Source: Microlunatus soli
GTDB taxonomy: Bacteria; Actinomycetota; Actinomycetes; Propionibacteriales; Propionibacteriaceae
DNA: 64,000 bases
Reading direction: 5' to 3'
Assembly: GCF_900105385.1 (NCBI RefSeq)
Contig: NZ_LT629772.1
Location: 4,898,001 to 4,962,000 of the forward strand
Shown here: positions 56,459-64,000 of the stretch, in pieces
How the letters are laid out: every line of letters begins with the position of its first letter
Position numbering within the stretch: the first letter of the stretch is position 1
Program-made: the position numbers and the translations under genes
The notes under the pieces: model-generated
Seen by the model: only the letters and a program-made list of their open reading frames with translations
Database searches by the model: none
Told to the model about the DNA's origin: nothing

Positions 56459-57411
56459 CACGTCTCCTGTGCTCGCTTGCGTCGTTTGCCCTCGTGCATC
56501 GCCGCAACGCGGGCGATCGGGATCTGATTCCCCTCCGTGATCAACTCCGCCGGGAGCGTCTGGTCGGCCGGCATCAGCTGCTTCCACGGATCCCCACCGG
56601 CCAGTCGATCCAGAGCCGTCTCGACGGTGAAGTCCGCCGGCCGGACGTCGGGCAACTCCGACCAGCCGACCGGAAAGGACACCGGTAGTCCGGGTCGGGC
56701 CCGCGGACTGTACGCGGCCACCACGGTCGCGCCACCGGCGCGGGTGGAATCGACGAACACCTTGCCCTCCCGTTCGTCCTTGACGTAGGCGACCGTCGCA
56801 TGATCGGGATCCAGGTCCGCGGTCCGGGCCGCCAGCGCGCGGGTCGCAGCGGCGATGTCGTCGACGGCGTGCGAACGGTCGACCGGGACGACGATGTGCA
56901 CCCCCTTGGAGCCGCTGGTCTTGACCGCCGCGGCCAGTCCGCAACGGTCGAGCACCTCGTGCACCGCCTGGGCGACGGTGATCACGGCGGTGAAGTCTGC
57001 GCCCTCCGGTGGATCGAGGTCGATGACCAGGACCGACTGCCTGCCGACGTCGTCCAGCAGCGCCGGGTGATACTCCACCGCCCGTTGATTGGCCAACCAG
57101 AGCAGCGTTCTGCGGTCCTGGCAGAGGGGATAGTGCACGGTCCGGTGCGAGGTCTCGGACCAGACGTCGATGTGCGGAATCCAGTCCGGCGCGTAATCGG
57201 GCAGATTCTTCTGCATGAACGGTCGCTGGCCGGGGCGGGCCCGGATCACCGACAGAGCGCGCTCGGCCAAGCCCGGCAGCAAGCGATCGGCCACGCCGTC
57301 CAGGTAGTCGACCAAGCGGCGTTTGGTGATGTCGGACCCGTCGAGGATCGGCTGGTCGAGATTGGTCAACTCGACATCGTCGCGGACCTCGACCACACGG
57401 CTCTTCGGCAT
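56458..57411 (-). CDS. LigD-type DNA polymerase/primase domain protein (stand-alone)
   Basis: A 317-residue protein of the archaeo-eukaryotic primase superfamily as found in LigD. Metal-binding DxD: SVLVIDLDPPEG; the nucleotide-binding TSGSKGVHIVVP; the third acidic residue in VFVDSTRAGG, followed by YSPRARPGLPVSFPVGW. In LigD this domain fills and extends ends during non-homologous end joining. No Ku or ligase gene lies nearby. ATG 57411 has GAGGAGG 5 bases upstream; longer reading frames have no content. Confidence 0.92.
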   Translation of the reverse strand: MPKSRVVEVRDDVELTNLDQPILDGSDITKRRLVDYLDGVADRLLPGLAERALSVIRARPGQRPFMQKNLPDYAPDWIPHIDVWSETSHRTVHYPLCQDRRTLLWLANQRAVEYHPALLDDVGRQSVLVIDLDPPEGADFTAVITVAQAVHEVLDRCGLAAAVKTSGSKGVHIVVPVDRSHAVDDIAAATRALAARTADLDPDHATVAYVKDEREGKVFVDSTRAGGATVVAAYSPRARPGLPVSFPVGWSELPDVRPADFTVETALDRLAGGDPWKQLMPADQTLPAELITEGNQIPIARVAAMHEGKRRKRAQET

Positions 57412-57464
57412 GGTGGCCTCCTCGCCGCTGATCGTACTCGTCGCGTCGGGCGGCAAACCGACGT

Positions 57465-57493
57465 TTGTCGGGTCGCGGGCACGCGGATAGGCT
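57465..57493 (+). promoter_or_regulatory. Leaderless promoter of the 57501 TetR gene
   Basis: TTGTCG (57465-57470), 17-base spacer, TAGGCT (57488-57493). The -10 ends 7 bases before the GTG start, so the mRNA would have no leader. It has no ribosome site, consistent with that. Confidence 0.6.
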
Positions 57494-57500
57494 CTTCGGT

Positions 57501-58085
57501 GTGCCCGTCAAGCCAGCCGTACGCCGGATCCGGCCCGTCGCCAATCGCGACGATCCGCGATTCCGTCGTACTCGCGCGCAGATCTGCGCGGCGACCCTCC
57601 GGCTGCTCGACGACACCGATCCCGCGCGGTTGACCTTCGCCCAGGTCGCCTCCGCGGCGGACGTCAACCGCAGCACGGTGCATCAGCATTACGGCAGCCG
57701 GCACGAGTTGGTCGCCGACGCGGTGGCCGGTGAACTGGCCGCGATCGCCGAGCCGTTGGACCGTTGCCGGCTCGACGGCGCCGGCCCGGTGCCCGGCGAA
57801 TTCGTCGACATGTTCGCGGCCGCCGCAGACCATCGCCCCGCACTCAATCGGCTCGGGGCCGCAGACCGCGGCCTGCTTGCCGCACGCCTGACCGAACTGC
57901 TGTCGGCACGGCTCGCGGCCCGCTTCGGTGCAGGCGCCCGCCCGGACGGCTTCGACACCGTCCCGGCGACCGTGCACGCCGACTATGTCGCGGGCGGTCT
58001 GACCAGGATGCTGCTCGGCGCCGACGGCGAGTCGGGGCGGACCGCCGAGCAGGCGTGGGATCTGATCGCGCCGGTCCGCGGCTGA
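57501..58085 (+). CDS. TetR-family transcriptional regulator
   Basis: A 194-residue repressor. The helix-turn-helix is LTFAQVASAADVNRSTVHQHYGSRHELV near 40-67. GTG 57501 was chosen because it directly follows a good promoter and starts the family part; a frame to 57465 would overlap the promoter. It diverges from the LigD-type polymerase gene and converges on a VOC gene. Target unknown. Confidence 0.88.
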   Translation: MPVKPAVRRIRPVANRDDPRFRRTRAQICAATLRLLDDTDPARLTFAQVASAADVNRSTVHQHYGSRHELVADAVAGELAAIAEPLDRCRLDGAGPVPGEFVDMFAAAADHRPALNRLGAADRGLLAARLTELLSARLAARFGAGARPDGFDTVPATVHADYVAGGLTRMLLGADGESGRTAEQAWDLIAPVRG

Positions 58086-58089
58086 AAGC

Positions 58090-58500
58090 TCACGCCTGTT
58101 GGGTGATGTCCACCATCCAGGACACGCCGTACTTGTCGGTGCACATCCCGAAGATGTCGCCCCAGGGCGCCGGCTCCAACGGCATCGTCACCTCGCCGCC
58201 GTCGCTCAACTTGTCCCAGAATCCCCGCAACTCCGCCTCATCCGGTCCGCTCAGTGAGAGTGTCCCGTTGGACTGCCCGCCCGGCATCCCGGTCGGGGTG
58301 TCGGCGCCCATCAGGGTCAGGCCGCCGGGGGAGACCAACTGTGAATGCATCACCTTGTCGGTGTCGGCGGGATTGTCGCTGAGCTGGAAGTCGCCGAACG
58401 TCGAGACGGTCAGCTCACCGCCGAACACCCCCTGGTAGAACTCCATCGCCTCTCGGGCATTGTCGCCGAAGGACAGGTACGGATCGAGACTTGTCGCCAT
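58090..58500 (-). CDS. VOC-family (PhnB-like) protein
   Basis: A 136-residue protein: DPYLSFGDNAREAMEFYQGVFGG at the start and WGDIFGMCTDKYGVSWMVDI at the end are diagnostic of the PhnB-like VOC group. ATG 58500 follows AAGGAGG by 8 bases. It converges on the TetR gene with 4 bases between stops. Biochemical role unknown. Confidence 0.9.
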   Translation of the reverse strand: MATSLDPYLSFGDNAREAMEFYQGVFGGELTVSTFGDFQLSDNPADTDKVMHSQLVSPGGLTLMGADTPTGMPGGQSNGTLSLSGPDEAELRGFWDKLSDGGEVTMPLEPAPWGDIFGMCTDKYGVSWMVDITQQA

Positions 58501-58610
58501 CGGATGATCCTCCTTGATCGGGGCTGCCGTGACCGTGCTCCAGCACCATTCTGCTGCTGTCGGAGTGGCCACGGGAGCGATCGGCGAAATCGGTCGGCTA
58601 CGGTGCCGCC

Positions 58611-59258
58611 ATGCCAACGCTGCTGCAACTCGACTCCTCCGCCGACCTCGACAACTCGGTGTCCCGCGCGGTCACGGCCAGCTTCGTCGATGCCTGGCGC
58701 GGACTCAGCCCCGACCATCGGGTGGTCCGGCGTGATCTGCACACCGATCCGCTGCCGCACCTGGCCGACGCCGCGCTGCACTGGCCGCCGCGGCTGCGCT
58801 CGGCCGACGCGAACCCACCGGCCGACGCCGAGGCCCTGCAGCGGCAGATCATCGACGAACTGATCGCCGCCGACGCGGTCGTGGTCGGTGCGCCGATGTA
58901 CAACTACTCGCTGCCCTCCACACTGAAGGCCTGGATCGACTACATCCACGTACCCGGTGTGACCACGCCCTTCGACGATGACAGCCAGCCGATGGCGGGC
59001 CGTCCGGCCGTGATCATCAGCAGCCGGGGCGGCATCTACGATCCCGGCACCGCCAACGACGGTTGGGATCACACCGTGCCGCCGCTGCAGATCATCCTCG
59101 GTGACGCACTCGGGATGGAGGTGTCGGTGATCACGGCCAGTCGTACGTTGTCCGCCGTTGTTCCGGGACTGGCCGCGGAGGCCGATCGGGCGGCCGCCGA
59201 ACTCGATGCGGCGCATCGCCGTGCCGTCGAACTGGCGGTCGCTGCCGGCAGCAGCTGA
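58611..59258 (+). CDS. FMN-dependent NADH:quinone/azo reductase (AzoR-like)
   Basis: A 215-residue flavodoxin-fold enzyme. The N-terminal phosphate-binding SSADLDNSVSRAV segment, PMYNYSLPSTLKAWIDYI (FMN and subunit contact) and ISSRGGIYDPGTAND are hallmarks of AzoR. It reduces quinones and azo compounds with NADH in two-electron steps. The next gene starts 7 bases later and may be co-transcribed. Confidence 0.93.
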   Translation: MPTLLQLDSSADLDNSVSRAVTASFVDAWRGLSPDHRVVRRDLHTDPLPHLADAALHWPPRLRSADANPPADAEALQRQIIDELIAADAVVVGAPMYNYSLPSTLKAWIDYIHVPGVTTPFDDDSQPMAGRPAVIISSRGGIYDPGTANDGWDHTVPPLQIILGDALGMEVSVITASRTLSAVVPGLAAEADRAAAELDAAHRRAVELAVAAGSS

Positions 59259-59264
59259 CCTCTG

Positions 59265-60548
59265 ATGTCCGATCTCAGCCTCCGCACCGATCCGAGTGCG
59301 GTCCGTGGATCTGCGCCGCCGTGGCACCGGCCGGAACGCTACTGGCCGTCGATCAGCGGGGCGACCGCCGATCAGGACCCGCCGTTCGCGGTCGGCCACC
59401 TGCCGGCGCTGCGGCACAACCTGGCGGAGTTGATCAGGCGAGCGGCGGGTAAGCCGATCCGGATCGCCAGCAAATCCCTGCGGGTCCGTGGATTGGTCGA
59501 GGACTGTCAGCGGGTGCCCGGCGTCCGCGGCGTCCTGGCCTACACCCTGGCCGAGGCGATCTGGCTGGCCGGGACCGTCGACGATGTCGTGGTCGGCTAC
59601 CCGAGTGTCGACCGGACCGCGATCGCGGCACTGATCGCCGATGCCGAGATCTGCCGACGGGTGACGATCATGATCGACGACCCTGCACAGCTGGATCTGA
59701 TCGACGCCATCGCCGCACCGTCGCGCCGTCCCGAGATCGCTGTCTGCCTGGAGCTGGATGCCTCGCTCGACCTGGCCGGCCGGCATCTGGGTGTCTACCG
59801 GTCGCCGCTGCACACTCCCGAGGCCGTGCTGGCGCTGGCCCGGCAGGTGCTGTGCCGTCGGGGATTCCGGTTGGTCGGGCTGATGGCGTACGAGGCCCAG
59901 ATCGCCGGGCTGGGCAACGCGGTGCCGGGACGTCCTGCGCGGTCCGCCGTCGTCCGTCGGATGCAACAGCGGTCGGCCGGCGAACTGGCGCAACGGCGGG
60001 GCAGGGCGGTGCGAGCGATCCGCGAGTTGCTGGCCGCGGCTGGCCGGCCCGATCTGGAGTTCGTCAACGGGGGCGGGACCGGCTCGATCGAGTCGACCAC
60101 CGCCGACGGCTCGGTGACCGAGATCGCTGCTGGTAGTGGGATCTTCGGCTCACACCTGTTCGACGGCTACCGGGACTTCACGCCGGCACCGGCGGTCGGT
60201 TTTGCCTTGTCGGTCGTCCGCCGGCCTCGACCGGGAATCGCCACTGTCCAGGGCGGTGGCTGGATCGCATCAGGACCACCGGGAGCGGACCGGTCGCCGC
60301 TGCCGGTGTGGCCGACCGGACTGTCGTTGATCGGCACCGAAGGCGCCGGCGAGGTGCAGACACCGTTGCGCGGACCCAACGCCGACCGACTCGCGATCGG
60401 TGACCGCGTCTGGTTCCGGCACAGCAAGGCAGGCGAGATCAGCGAGCACGTCGACTCGTTGATGATCATCGACGGTAGCGAGTCGGGGGATTGGACGATC
60501 ATCGACCGACTCCCCACCTACCGTGGCGAGGGGCGGACGTTCCTGTGA
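59265..60548 (+). CDS. PLP-dependent alanine racemase/D-threonine aldolase-like enzyme
   Basis: A 427-residue fold-type-III PLP enzyme. The Schiff-base Lys is K70 in RIASKSLRVRG. FVNGGGTGSIEST near residue 270 is the phosphate-binding loop, and LSLIGTEGAGEV and the end (RLAIGDRVWFRHSKAGE) are typical of the D-threonine aldolase/amino-acid deaminase group. Substrate unknown. GTGA overlap with the next gene (aldonolactone oxidase) shows translational coupling; the pairing suggests linked chemistry. Confidence 0.88.
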   Translation: MSDLSLRTDPSAVRGSAPPWHRPERYWPSISGATADQDPPFAVGHLPALRHNLAELIRRAAGKPIRIASKSLRVRGLVEDCQRVPGVRGVLAYTLAEAIWLAGTVDDVVVGYPSVDRTAIAALIADAEICRRVTIMIDDPAQLDLIDAIAAPSRRPEIAVCLELDASLDLAGRHLGVYRSPLHTPEAVLALARQVLCRRGFRLVGLMAYEAQIAGLGNAVPGRPARSAVVRRMQQRSAGELAQRRGRAVRAIRELLAAAGRPDLEFVNGGGTGSIESTTADGSVTEIAAGSGIFGSHLFDGYRDFTPAPAVGFALSVVRRPRPGIATVQGGGWIASGPPGADRSPLPVWPTGLSLIGTEGAGEVQTPLRGPNADRLAIGDRVWFRHSKAGEISEHVDSLMIIDGSESGDWTIIDRLPTYRGEGRTFL

Positions 60549-61855
60549 GCGCGACGACCGGCTGGCGGACCTGGGGTCGCACCGAGCGGGCCACACCGTC
60601 GGCGATCATCGCGCCGGCTGACGCCGCGGCGATCGTCGACATCGTCGGTCGAGCAGCCTTCCGGGGTGGCACGGTCAAGCCGGTCGGTGCCGGGCACAGC
60701 TTCACGCCGATCGCTGTCACCACAGGGATCCAGCTGGATCTGTGCCGACTCTCGGGGTTGTTCGCGGTCGATGTCGATCAACGGCGGGTGACTCTCGGCG
60801 CGGGGACCCGGCTGGCCGATGTACCGGCACTGATCGGCCCGTACGGGCTGGCGATGACCAACCTCGGCGACATCGATCGGCAGACCGTTGCCGGTGCCAT
60901 CTCCACCGGCACCCACGGCACCGGCAGCCGGTTCGGCGGATTGGCGACCCAGGTGGTGGCGATGGAGATGATCACCGGCACCGGCGAGATGATCACGATC
61001 TCCGAGGCAGATCATCCGGAGCTGTTGGACGCGGCCCGGGTCGGGTTGGGCGCACTGGGGGTGCTCACCGCGGTGACACTGCAGTGTGTGCCGGCCTTCG
61101 TGCTGGCCGCGCAGGAACGACCGGAGCCGCTGGACGAGGTACTGGACACCTTCGCCGGCCGATGCGACGGCGCCGACCACTTCGAGTTCTACTGGTTCCC
61201 GCACACCACGACGGCGCTGACCAAGATCAACACCCGGCTGCCGGCCGGCAGCGAACTCGCCCCGCTGCCTCCGGCCAGACGGTTCATCGATGACACCCTC
61301 GTCGCCAACGAGTTGTTGCGGTTGCTCTGTGCGGTCCAGGCGAGGCTGCCGGCGATCACGCCGTCGATCAATCGCACGGCGGGCCGGGTGACCGGCAACC
61401 GGTCGTTCACCGACCTCTCGCATCGGGTGTTCACCACCAGCCGGCGGGTCCGGTTCCGCGAGATGGAGTACGCACTGCCGCGATCGGCGGTGCCGGATGC
61501 TCTGCGTGCGGTGGCTCGGCTGATCACCGATCGGGGAATGCGGATCTCCTTCCCGATCGAGGTCAGATCGGCAGCCGCCGACCCGATCTGGCTGTCCACC
61601 GCTCACGGCCGGGAGACGGGCTACATCGCGGTCCACCGCTACTGGCGGGACGCCGACACCGCGCCGTACTTCGATGCCGTCGAGCGGATCATGCTCGAGC
61701 ACGACGGCCGCCCGCACTGGGGGAAGTTGCACGGCCTGACCGCCCGGCGACTGGCTGCCTGCTACCCACGGTTCGACGATTTCAGGACGGTCCGGGAGGA
61801 CCTCGATCCGCAGCGCGTGTTCGGCAATGACTATCTTGATCGGGTGCTCGACTGA
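60545..61855 (+). CDS. FAD-linked aldonolactone oxidase (D-arabinono/L-gulono-1,4-lactone oxidase family)
   Basis: A 436-residue flavoprotein of the VAO fold. VGAGHSFTPI near residue 45 contains the His used for covalent FAD in this group. The FAD domain continues with NLGDIDRQTVAGAISTGTHGTG. The C-terminal HWGKLHGL is the aldonolactone-oxidase signature, followed by the end VFGNDYLDRVLD. It should oxidise a sugar-1,4-lactone or an alditol. The GTG start overlaps the PLP-enzyme stop. Substrate not determined. Confidence 0.92.
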   Translation: MSATTGWRTWGRTERATPSAIIAPADAAAIVDIVGRAAFRGGTVKPVGAGHSFTPIAVTTGIQLDLCRLSGLFAVDVDQRRVTLGAGTRLADVPALIGPYGLAMTNLGDIDRQTVAGAISTGTHGTGSRFGGLATQVVAMEMITGTGEMITISEADHPELLDAARVGLGALGVLTAVTLQCVPAFVLAAQERPEPLDEVLDTFAGRCDGADHFEFYWFPHTTTALTKINTRLPAGSELAPLPPARRFIDDTLVANELLRLLCAVQARLPAITPSINRTAGRVTGNRSFTDLSHRVFTTSRRVRFREMEYALPRSAVPDALRAVARLITDRGMRISFPIEVRSAAADPIWLSTAHGRETGYIAVHRYWRDADTAPYFDAVERIMLEHDGRPHWGKLHGLTARRLAACYPRFDDFRTVREDLDPQRVFGNDYLDRVLD

Positions 61856-61869
61856 CGACGACCGGCAGG

Positions 61870-62775
61870 TCAGCCCGGCGCGTAGCGGTCGATCACCTCG
61901 ACACAGCGCCGCAGATAGGGCGGGCCGGCGGGGTTCTGCCAGCCGAGCTTCTCCAGAGCCCAGTCGACGGCGAAGACCGGCACCAGGCCGGCGGCTGCCC
62001 GTTCGGGATCGGCGACCCGGGCGTAGCCGCGGCGCAACAGGTCGGTCCGATCATGCACCAGAGGGCCGGCCGACACCTCCCAGCGGGCCAGATCGAATGC
62101 CGGCGATGCCGGGCCGGCGAACTCCCAGTCGATGACTCCGACGATCGCTCCGCGATCGACCAGCAGATTCTTCGGCATGAAGTCGCCGTGGGCCAGTGCA
62201 TCCGACGGCGTCGGCAGATTGATCACCTGATCGGCCAGGAAGTCGGCGCCGCGCCGGACGATCGCGGCGGCGTCCGGGCCGAACTGCTCGGCGACAATGC
62301 GTACGGCTCGCGCCAACGCGGCGGCGTCGGGCGCTTCCGGCACGTGACGCAAACCCCGGGACGCCGCGACGCTGTGCACCCGGGCGAGTAGCTCGCCACC
62401 GTCCACCACGAGGCGTTCACGGTCGGTCGGCGGCAACCCGGGCAGGACGTCGTCCATCGACCGACCGGGCACGAACCGCTGTACCGAGAACGACAGCAAC
62501 TGACCGTTGTGCCGGTGTTGCTCCAGGCCGAGCACCTCGGCGATCGGCACCCCGGCACCGGCGGCACGTGTCATCAGCTCGGCCTCGTCGATGAACCAGG
62601 GCACAGGTTGGCGCGCGATCCGGACCACGACCGGAGGGTGCTGGTGCAATACGGCGCGGTAGCTCTCGTTCATCCCGCCGCCGCTCAGAGGCGTGAGCCG
62701 CTCGACGTCGGCGGCACAGACCGACCGCAGTACCGATTCGACGATCGGACGGGGCGTCTGCGGCTGATCGGACAC
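61870..62775 (-). CDS. APH-family phosphotransferase
   Basis: A 301-residue kinase-fold protein. The catalytic loop is HGDFMPKNLLVD near residues 195-206, and the metal site GVIDWEFAGPASPAFDLARW follows. The N-terminal lobe is SGGGMNESYRAVL. I chose GTG 62775: GATAAT ends 7 bases upstream, suggesting a leaderless message, and an in-frame ATG at 62838 would overlap the LacI promoter. Substrate unknown. Relation to a macrolide-type or a metabolite kinase cannot be settled. Confidence 0.85.
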   Translation of the reverse strand: MSDQPQTPRPIVESVLRSVCAADVERLTPLSGGGMNESYRAVLHQHPPVVVRIARQPVPWFIDEAELMTRAAGAGVPIAEVLGLEQHRHNGQLLSFSVQRFVPGRSMDDVLPGLPPTDRERLVVDGGELLARVHSVAASRGLRHVPEAPDAAALARAVRIVAEQFGPDAAAIVRRGADFLADQVINLPTPSDALAHGDFMPKNLLVDRGAIVGVIDWEFAGPASPAFDLARWEVSAGPLVHDRTDLLRRGYARVADPERAAAGLVPVFAVDWALEKLGWQNPAGPPYLRRCVEVIDRYAPG

Positions 62776-62837
62776 GGCGACGATTATCGTCCCTGTGGTC
62801 CGCGGGCGCCGTCCAATTTCCGCTGTCACCACCGACA

Positions 62838-62866
62838 TTGACGGTTGTCCGGTTCCGGCCTACTCT
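62838..62866 (+). promoter_or_regulatory. Promoter of the LacI-family gene
   Basis: TTGACG (62838-62843), 17-base spacer, TACTCT (62861-62866). The operator-like palindrome follows immediately downstream. Good match to vegetative promoters. Confidence 0.7.
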
Positions 62867-62878
62867 CGGCTGACGGCA

Positions 62879-62892
62879 TGACAACGATGTCA
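62879..62892. promoter_or_regulatory. LacI-type operator
   Basis: TGACAACGATGTCA: half-sites match in 6 of 7 positions and the centre carries the CG step usual in LacI-family operators. Placed near the transcription start, so binding would repress the LacI gene itself. Confidence 0.65.
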
Positions 62893-62923
62893 GAGAGGGG
62901 ACCGGCGTTCGGCCGAGAAACAG

Positions 62924-63940
62924 ATGAGCAGATCGCCAGGAGCGCAGGCCGCGCCGACACTGGCTCAGGTAGCCAAGCTAGCCGGTGTCAGTGTCAAGAC
63001 GGCCTCGCGCGTCTTCAACGGGGAGCGCTATGTCGCCGAGGCGACCACCGAAAAGGTGCAGCGCGCTGCCAGCATGCTCGGATTCCGGCCCAACCGGATC
63101 GCCCGCGAACTGCGTCGGGGCTCCCGCTCGACGTTGATCGGGATGGTCACCGGCGATCTCGCCAACCCCTTCTATGCTCGGGTCGCCAGTGTCCTGGAGC
63201 GGGAGTTGCGGACGGCCGGCTACCAGTTGATCACTGCCACCAGCGAGACCGATGCGGGTGCGGAGGAGCGGCTGGTGGAGGAGTTCCTGGAGCGCCGGGT
63301 GGCCGGACTCGTGGTGGCCTCATCGGCGAGCGAACACCATCGCTACCTGGCCAATTCCGCCGGCGTACCGGTGATCTTCCTCGACCGTCCGAAGACCGGT
63401 GTGTCAGCCGACATGGTGATGCTCGACGATCGTGCCGGCGCTCGGATGGCGGTACGAAACGTCTTGCAGGCTGGGCATCGGCGGATTGCGGTGATCGGCG
63501 ATCGCGGCCAGCTGGCGACTCATCAGGAACGGATGCGGGGCTTCACCGAGGCCCTGCGCGAGGGCGGCATCGCCGACGTCGAGTGCTACGTCCGCGACGA
63601 GCCGCACACCGCCCGGACCGCGAAGAACGTCGTTGCCGCAGTGATGTCGCGAGGGTTGCCGCCCACTGCGCTGCTGAGCACCGGGAGTCTGATCACGATG
63701 GGGGCGATCAACGCCTTCCAGCGGCTGAACAGGTCGGCGGCGTTGATCGGCTTCGACGACTTCGAACTGGCCGAGGTGCTGGGGATCAGCGTGATCACCC
63801 ACGACGTCTCCGAACTGGCCCGGGAGGGTGCCCGGTTGCTGCTGTCCCGACTGGCCGATGCCGAGCAGCCGCCGCAGACCGTGGTGATTCCGTGTCGGCT
63901 GATCGACCGCGGCTCCGGGCGTCGCTACGAGTTGGTCTGA
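62924..63940 (+). CDS. LacI-family transcriptional regulator
   Basis: A 338-residue repressor. The helix-turn-helix is TLAQVAKLAGVSVKTASRVFNG (12-33) with hinge NRIARELRRG, followed by a periplasmic-binding-protein-like sensor domain (IGMVTGDLANPFYARV onward). The sensor probably binds a sugar. No target genes are visible before the window ends; a TTGACA at 63973 may begin the promoter of a downstream operon. GAGAGGGG is 24 bases before the ATG; no closer ribosome site. Confidence 0.94.
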   Translation: MSRSPGAQAAPTLAQVAKLAGVSVKTASRVFNGERYVAEATTEKVQRAASMLGFRPNRIARELRRGSRSTLIGMVTGDLANPFYARVASVLERELRTAGYQLITATSETDAGAEERLVEEFLERRVAGLVVASSASEHHRYLANSAGVPVIFLDRPKTGVSADMVMLDDRAGARMAVRNVLQAGHRRIAVIGDRGQLATHQERMRGFTEALREGGIADVECYVRDEPHTARTAKNVVAAVMSRGLPPTALLSTGSLITMGAINAFQRLNRSAALIGFDDFELAEVLGISVITHDVSELAREGARLLLSRLADAEQPPQTVVIPCRLIDRGSGRRYELV

Positions 63941-63972
63941 GGCGCATTCGATGTCTGTCCGGTCACGAAATC

Positions 63973-63978
63973 TTGACA
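63973..63978 (+). promoter_or_regulatory. Possible -35 box at the window end
   Basis: TTGACA, a perfect -35 hexamer, downstream of the LacI gene. Its -10 would fall at the edge of the window. May begin the operon that the LacI protein regulates. Confidence 0.35.
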
Positions 63979-64000
63979 AAGCCCTGATCTCCGCGCACAG

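Noticed and set aside
1-64000. CRISPR arrays, insertion sequences, prophage
   Set aside because: No regularly spaced repeats of CRISPR size, no transposase, integrase, capsid or terminase motifs were seen. The only tandem arrays are the 17-bp and 15-bp ones reported.

Overview
This 64 kb window comes from a high-GC actinobacterium. The evidence is the strong G/C third-position bias, the SigK/RskA pair, the nadD-rsfS-phosphoglycerate mutase cluster, a DtxR/IdeR-type iron box, apparently leaderless genes, and sugar importers that lack their own ATPase. The gene set would suit a soil member of the Propionibacteriales such as Microlunatus, but that is inference. I see no transposase, integrase, phage module, rRNA or CRISPR array. 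There is one tRNA, tRNA-Ala(GGC).

Layout. 0-3.8 kb: the end of proB, an APH-like kinase, an MDR oxidoreductase and an enolase-superfamily enzyme. 3.8-8.4 kb: a mannitol-type dehydrogenase, a membrane glycosyltransferase, a TetR regulator and a VOC protein. 8.5-14 kb: a peptide importer (minus strand) in which permease and both ATPases are one 878-residue chain. 14.1-20.9 kb: an alkyltransferase variant, then a DeoR regulator divergent from a sugar importer, a class II ketose-bisphosphate aldolase and an ADP-dependent-type sugar kinase. 21-27 kb: a SWIM/SNF2 helicase, lipoprotein, VOC protein, and an SDR/LysR divergent pair. 27.2-35 kb: a second sugar importer followed by an unrecognised 458-residue protein, an RpiR regulator and a large FAD-dependent oxidoreductase. 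35-37.2 kb: an iron-box-controlled orphan siderophore-binding lipoprotein, a 0.5 kb palindrome-rich noncoding locus and a PQ-loop-like membrane protein. 37.3-43.2 kb: proA, DUF418 protein and TetR, a 54-residue membrane protein, nadD, rsfS (CTG start), a histidine phosphatase, an MsAcT-like SGNH hydrolase and the tRNA. 43.3-46.3 kb: a TetR-controlled TIM-barrel-like protein, a PRC-barrel protein and a 3-hydroxybutyrate dehydrogenase. 46.5-52 kb: RskA, SigK, sortase, two Tat-type ferritin-like proteins, Nramp and SRPBCC. 52-64 kb: lipoproteins, MFS, a DsbA/TPR protein coupled to a LigD-type polymerase, TetR, VOC, azoreductase, a PLP enzyme coupled to an aldonolactone oxidase, an APH-like kinase and a LacI regulator with a readable promoter and operator.

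How the genes fit together. proB and proA are each intact but lie about 36.6 kb apart; most genes between them concern carbohydrate, peptide and iron uptake. Neither sugar importer encodes an ATPase, so both probably share a distant MsiK-type subunit. The aldolase and ADP-type kinase suggest one importer feeds a ketose-phosphate pathway; the RpiR/FAD cluster suggests oxidative processing of another glycoside. The strongest candidates for something undescribed are the structured locus at 36.0-36.5 kb, the 27-35 kb catabolic cluster and the 15.5-20.9 kb kinase/aldolase operon.
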